DNA from: Lysobacteraceae bacterium
Lineage (GTDB): Bacteria; Pseudomonadota; Gammaproteobacteria; Xanthomonadales; Xanthomonadaceae
DNA length: 9,132 nt
Assembly: GCA_028293685.1 (NCBI GenBank)
Contig: JAQGOI010000131.1
Coordinates: 1 to 9,132, forward strand
Reading direction: 5' to 3'
The position numbers were made by a program, and so were the translations under genes. Positions 6,312-9,132 of the stretch are shown here, in pieces (position 1 is the stretch's first letter; the number at the start of each line of letters is the position of its first letter). The notes under the pieces are model-generated. The model saw only the letters and a list, made by a program, of their open reading frames with translations. It searched no databases and was not told where the DNA came from.

Positions 6312-6342
6312 AAGCGTTGTCGCGGCCAGCGTTCTGGATTGT

Positions 6343-6906
6343 TCAGTTGCCGCGCAGGATGGCGCCGCTGCGCGCATCGCGGATGTCGGTGGGCGCGGCG
6401 AGTCCCCCGGTGTCGCCCGCGACCCAGCCATCGAGGCTGTCGATCAGGTCTTCGGTGATATCGGTACGCGTACGCGGCGCCGGTAATCCGGCCGGATTGG
6501 CGCTGGTGGACACCAAAGGCCCACCGAATGCAGCGCACAGGGCGACCACGACCGGATGCGCGCTGACGCGCACGGCGACGCCGTCGTGGCGGCCGGTGAT
6601 CCACCGCGGCACGCGATCGCCGGCCGGCACCACCCATGTGTGTGGGCCCGGCCAGGTCGCGAACACCGCTTCTCGGCATTCATCGGACAGCGCATGCCAA
6701 TCCAGCAAGGGCGCGAACGCATCCCGTGCCGCGGCCACCAGGATCAGGCCCTTGTCGACCGGTCGCTGCTTGAGCGCAAGCAGGCGCAGGACGGCGCCTT
6801 CGTCGAATGGGTCGCAGCCCAGGCCCCAGACCGCTTCGGTGGGATAGGCGATGACAGCGCCGCGACGCAATGCAGCGACAGCTTCGGCAATGGTGATGGC
6901 GGCCAT
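6343..6906 (-). CDS. tsaC: Threonylcarbamoyl-AMP synthase TsaC (YrdC/Sua5 family)
   Basis: This 187-residue cytoplasmic enzyme makes L-threonylcarbamoyladenylate from threonine, bicarbonate and ATP, the first step of the universal tRNA modification t6A at position 37. The carbamoyl is then moved to tRNA by TsaB/TsaD/TsaE. Visible YrdC-fold signatures are AYPTEAVWGLGCDP at 20-33, KQRPVDKGLILVAA at 46-59 (the Lys-x-Arg of the family), FATWPGPHTWVVPA at 82-95, VAVRVSAHP at 110-118 and STSANPAGLPAPRT at 133-146. The size, with no extra C-terminal domain, is that of the short TsaC form as in E. coli and not of the longer Sua5. A GTG two codons upstream (6912) is an alternative start; I prefer the ATG at 6906, although neither has a strong ribosome site. 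It follows topA by 64 bp on the same strand. Confidence 0.95.
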   Translation of the reverse strand: MAAITIAEAVAALRRGAVIAYPTEAVWGLGCDPFDEGAVLRLLALKQRPVDKGLILVAAARDAFAPLLDWHALSDECREAVFATWPGPHTWVVPAGDRVPRWITGRHDGVAVRVSAHPVVVALCAAFGGPLVSTSANPAGLPAPRTRTDITEDLIDSLDGWVAGDTGGLAAPTDIRDARSGAILRGN

Positions 6907-6970
6907 GATCACAGCACAGCCGCGCCGCGTGGCGCATTACTGCCGGCCGGACGCCCGACGCGCACCGGAA

Positions 6971-9132
6971 TCAGAACGGTGCGTCGTCCACCGTGCCCGC
7001 CGCGGCGGCGTGTCCCGGCTTGCGGACGGTCCCGGTTTTCTTGGCGACGGTCTTTTTCGCGGCCTTCTTGCCCGCTTTCTTGACGGATTTTTTTGCGGTC
7101 TTTTTGGCAGGTGCTTTTTTCGCCACTGCCTTGCTTGCGGCTTTCTTTGGCGCAGCCACCGCTTTCCTGGCCGGCGCCTTCTTGGCCGCCTTCTTGCCAA
7201 AACGTCCGCGCATCGGCTTGCCGGTTTCCTCGAGCAGACGAATGACGTCCTCGCGCGTCAACGACTCGGGCTCGCGATCCTTCGGGATGCGGCCGTTGAG
7301 CTTGCCGTCGCTGATGTACGGACCGTAGCGGCCATTGAGCACCTGGATGTCGGTGCCGTCGAACGCCTTGATGATGCGGTTGCGCGCGATCTCTTCCTTC
7401 TCCTCGATCAGGAACACCGCGCGCTCGAGCGTGACGGTGTATGGATCGTCTTCCTTCTTCAGCGATGCGTACACGCTGCCACGCTTGGCGAAGGCACCGA
7501 ATCGGCCGATGCCGACGCTGACGTCCTCGTCGTTGCTCAAGCCGAGCTTGCGCGGCAGCTTGAACAGTTCCAGCGCATCGGCCAGCGCGATCGTATGCAT
7601 GCTCTGGCCCGGACGCAGCGACGCGAACGTCGGCTTCTCGACTTCATCCTCGGCGGTGCTGCCGATCGCCGCATACGGACCATAGCGGCCCAGGCGCACG
7701 CTGACCGGCTTGCCGGATTTCGGATCGATGCCCAGTTCGCGCGCGCCGGAGGCTTCGCTGCGATCAACCGATTCGGTTTTCTCGTCGACCAGTTGCTTGA
7801 ACGGCGCCCAGAAGCGCTCCATCAGCGGGATCCAGTCTTCCTCGCCGCGACTGACGGCGTCGAGTTCGTCCTCGAGCTTGGCGGTGAAGTCGTAATCGAC
7901 GTACTGGGTGAAATGTCCCGACAGGAAATTGGAGACCGCGCGACCGACGTCACTGGGACGGAAGCTGCGGCTTTCCATCTCCGCATACTTGCGGAACAGC
8001 AGTGTCTGGATGATCGATGCGTAGGTCGACGGACGGCCGATGCCGTATTCCTCCAGCGCCTTGACCAGCGCCGCTTCGGTGAAGCGCGGCGGCGGCTGCG
8101 TGAAATGCTGGTCGGCGTGGATGCGGTCGAGCGGAATGCGGTCGCCAGTCTTCATCGGCGGCAGCTTGCGCGCCTCGTCGGCCTCGTCCTTGCTCACCGC
8201 GTCCTTGCCTTCCTCGTAGACGGCAAGGAAGCCTGGATCGATCACTGTCGTGCCCGATGCGCGGAAGCTGTGTTCGCTGCCCGCAGCGAGGTCGACCGAT
8301 ACGGTGTTGAGCGTCGCCGGCACCATCTGCGAGGCGACCGCGCGTTTCCAGATCAGTTCGTACAGGCGGCGCTCGTCGTCGCCCAGGTACGCCGCCACCT
8401 GCGCCGGCGTGCGCAGCGCCGACGTCGGGCGCACGGCTTCGTGCGCTTCCTGCGCGTTCTTGGATTTGGTCACGTAGGCGTTGGGCTTGTCCGGCAACGC
8501 GCGCGTGCCGAAATCGCGCGCGATGACATCGCGCAATTCGGTCAGCGCTTCGGCCGACAAGTTGACCGAGTCGGTACGCATGTAGCTGATCAGGCCGACC
8601 GCGCCCTCGTCGCCGATGGCCACGCCTTCGTACAGCCGCTGCGCGACCTGCATCGTGCGCTTGGTGGTGAAGCCGAGCTTGCGCGAGGCTTCCTGCTGCA
8701 ATGTCGATGTGGTGAACGGTGGCGACGGCCGGCGCTTGCGTTCCTTGCTGGCGACATCGGTGACATGCAATGCGCCATTGGCGGCACGCACGATGCGCTC
8801 GCGCGCGGCCTCGGCGGTGTCGCCGTCGGTGACGGTGAACTGCTCGACCTTCCTGCCATCGAGCTTGTTGAGCTTGGCGGTGAACGGCTGCGAGGGATGC
8901 GCGCACTCGGCCTCGATCGACCAGTACTCGCGCGCGACGAAGGCTTCGATCTCTTCCTCGCGCTCGACGATCATGCGCAGCGCCGGCGACTGCACGCGCC
9001 CGGCGGACAGGCCGCGCTGCACCTTGCGCCACAACACCGGCGACAGGTTGAAGCCGACCAGGTAGTCCAGCGCACGTCGCGCCTGCTGCGCGTCGACCAG
9101 GTTGGCGGCGATCGCGCGCGGACGGCTCATCG
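6971..9132 (-). CDS. topA: DNA topoisomerase I, type IA (N-terminal Toprim region cut by the right window edge)
   Basis: This is the C-terminal 719 residues or more of the type IA enzyme that relaxes negative supercoils through a transient 5'-phosphotyrosine link. The frame runs off the right edge, and the ATG at 9128-9130 is internal. The Toprim domain is missing from view. The visible part opens with VDAQQARRALDYLVGFNLSP and RGLSAGRVQSPALRMIVERE. The active-site Tyr is residue 183 of the visible part, in ISYMRTDSVNLS (codon 8582-8584), with Arg185 following. HEAVRPT and EYGIGRPSTYA are further family motifs. After about residue 465 come three Topo_C-type repeats centred on GRYGPY (481), GRFGAF (542) and GRYGPY (601). 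The end is a Lys/Ala tail instead of the four-Cys zinc ribbons of E. coli TopA; the visible part has only one Cys, in ECAHPS. It is likely the first gene of the window's topA-tsaC-DUF4124-DUF4124 run. Confidence 0.96.
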   Translation of the reverse strand, partial: MSRPRAIAANLVDAQQARRALDYLVGFNLSPVLWRKVQRGLSAGRVQSPALRMIVEREEEIEAFVAREYWSIEAECAHPSQPFTAKLNKLDGRKVEQFTVTDGDTAEAARERIVRAANGALHVTDVASKERKRRPSPPFTTSTLQQEASRKLGFTTKRTMQVAQRLYEGVAIGDEGAVGLISYMRTDSVNLSAEALTELRDVIARDFGTRALPDKPNAYVTKSKNAQEAHEAVRPTSALRTPAQVAAYLGDDERRLYELIWKRAVASQMVPATLNTVSVDLAAGSEHSFRASGTTVIDPGFLAVYEEGKDAVSKDEADEARKLPPMKTGDRIPLDRIHADQHFTQPPPRFTEAALVKALEEYGIGRPSTYASIIQTLLFRKYAEMESRSFRPSDVGRAVSNFLSGHFTQYVDYDFTAKLEDELDAVSRGEEDWIPLMERFWAPFKQLVDEKTESVDRSEASGARELGIDPKSGKPVSVRLGRYGPYAAIGSTAEDEVEKPTFASLRPGQSMHTIALADALELFKLPRKLGLSNDEDVSVGIGRFGAFAKRGSVYASLKKEDDPYTVTLERAVFLIEEKEEIARNRIIKAFDGTDIQVLNGRYGPYISDGKLNGRIPKDREPESLTREDVIRLLEETGKPMRGRFGKKAAKKAPARKAVAAPKKAASKAVAKKAPAKKTAKKSVKKAGKKAAKKTVAKKTGTVRKPGHAAAAGTVDDAPF
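6974..7195 (-). other. Lys/Ala-rich histone-H1-like C-terminal tail of TopA
   Basis: The last 74 residues of TopA contain 23 Lys, mostly as KK pairs spaced by Ala, Pro, Thr, Ser or Val (for example KKAPAKKTAKKSVKK). The tail ends with a Lys-free stretch, GHAAAAGTVDDAPF. Low-complexity basic tails of this kind resemble histone H1 tails and the basic tails of mycobacterial TopA, where they bind DNA and aid processive relaxation. Applying that role here is inference. Confidence 0.85.

Noticed and set aside
6278..6679. Upstream extension of DUF4124 protein B to give a 369-residue protein
   Set aside because: The extra 134 residues would overlap tsaC in the same strand, are Arg-rich noise, and would bury a clear signal peptide inside the protein.
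6922..6935. GCGCC-GCGT-GGCGC as a terminator between topA and tsaC
   Set aside because: The stem is only 5 bp with no T-tract, in a GC-rich gap where such repeats are common. It does not separate the two genes convincingly.
7950..9032. 360-codon minus-strand frame in another phase of topA
   Set aside because: It overlaps the TopA catalytic region, is Arg/Gly/Ala-rich and matches nothing. Shadow frame.

Overview
This window comes from a GC-rich gammaproteobacterial chromosome, most likely Xanthomonadales/Lysobacterales (Xanthomonadaceae or Rhodanobacteraceae type). The assignment rests on the very high G+C in third codon positions, a DUF3667 protein, two DUF4124 periplasmic proteins, a TopA that ends in a Lys/Ala-rich tail with no cysteine zinc fingers, and the topA-tsaC gene order. 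It is an inference from gene content and not a phylogenetic result. No phage, insertion sequence, CRISPR array, tRNA or rRNA is visible. It reads as an ordinary core-chromosome stretch.

Layout, left to right. (1) 1-337, minus: the N-terminal 112 residues of a DUF3667 membrane protein with a zinc ribbon, cut by the left edge. (2) 434-1816, plus: a NorM-type MATE multidrug/cation antiporter, divergent from (1). (3) 1885-3774, plus: the long (67K-type) signal peptide peptidase SppA with its catalytic Lys and Ser both present. (4) 3823-4053, minus: a 76-residue lipoprotein of unknown function, convergent with sppA. (5) 4120-4896, plus: a classical short-chain dehydrogenase/reductase, divergent from (4). 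(6) On the minus strand, convergent with (5) and running from the right edge: topA (partial, 6971-9132), tsaC (6343-6906), a DUF4124 protein (5570-6277) and a second DUF4124 protein (4938-5570). The last two overlap by one base in a TGATG stop/start junction.

How it fits together: the minus-strand set looks like a single transcription unit, topA-tsaC-DUF4124-DUF4124. It joins DNA supercoiling control and tRNA t6A modification to two secreted proteins of unknown role. The two DUF4124 genes appear to be diverged tandem duplicates: they share a DUF4124 start, a second YxC segment and a C-terminal C-x8-C-x(39-40)-C spacing. MATE, SppA, the lipoprotein and DUF3667 are all envelope-associated but show no clear shared pathway. 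Both convergent gene junctions (sppA/lipoprotein and SDR/DUF4124) hold a perfect 8-bp GC-rich inverted repeat without a T-tract, and these are the best candidates for shared bidirectional terminators.

The most interesting items are the tandem DUF4124 pair with its cysteine pattern and the two matched hairpins. Nothing here clearly amounts to a new defence, mobile or biosynthetic system.
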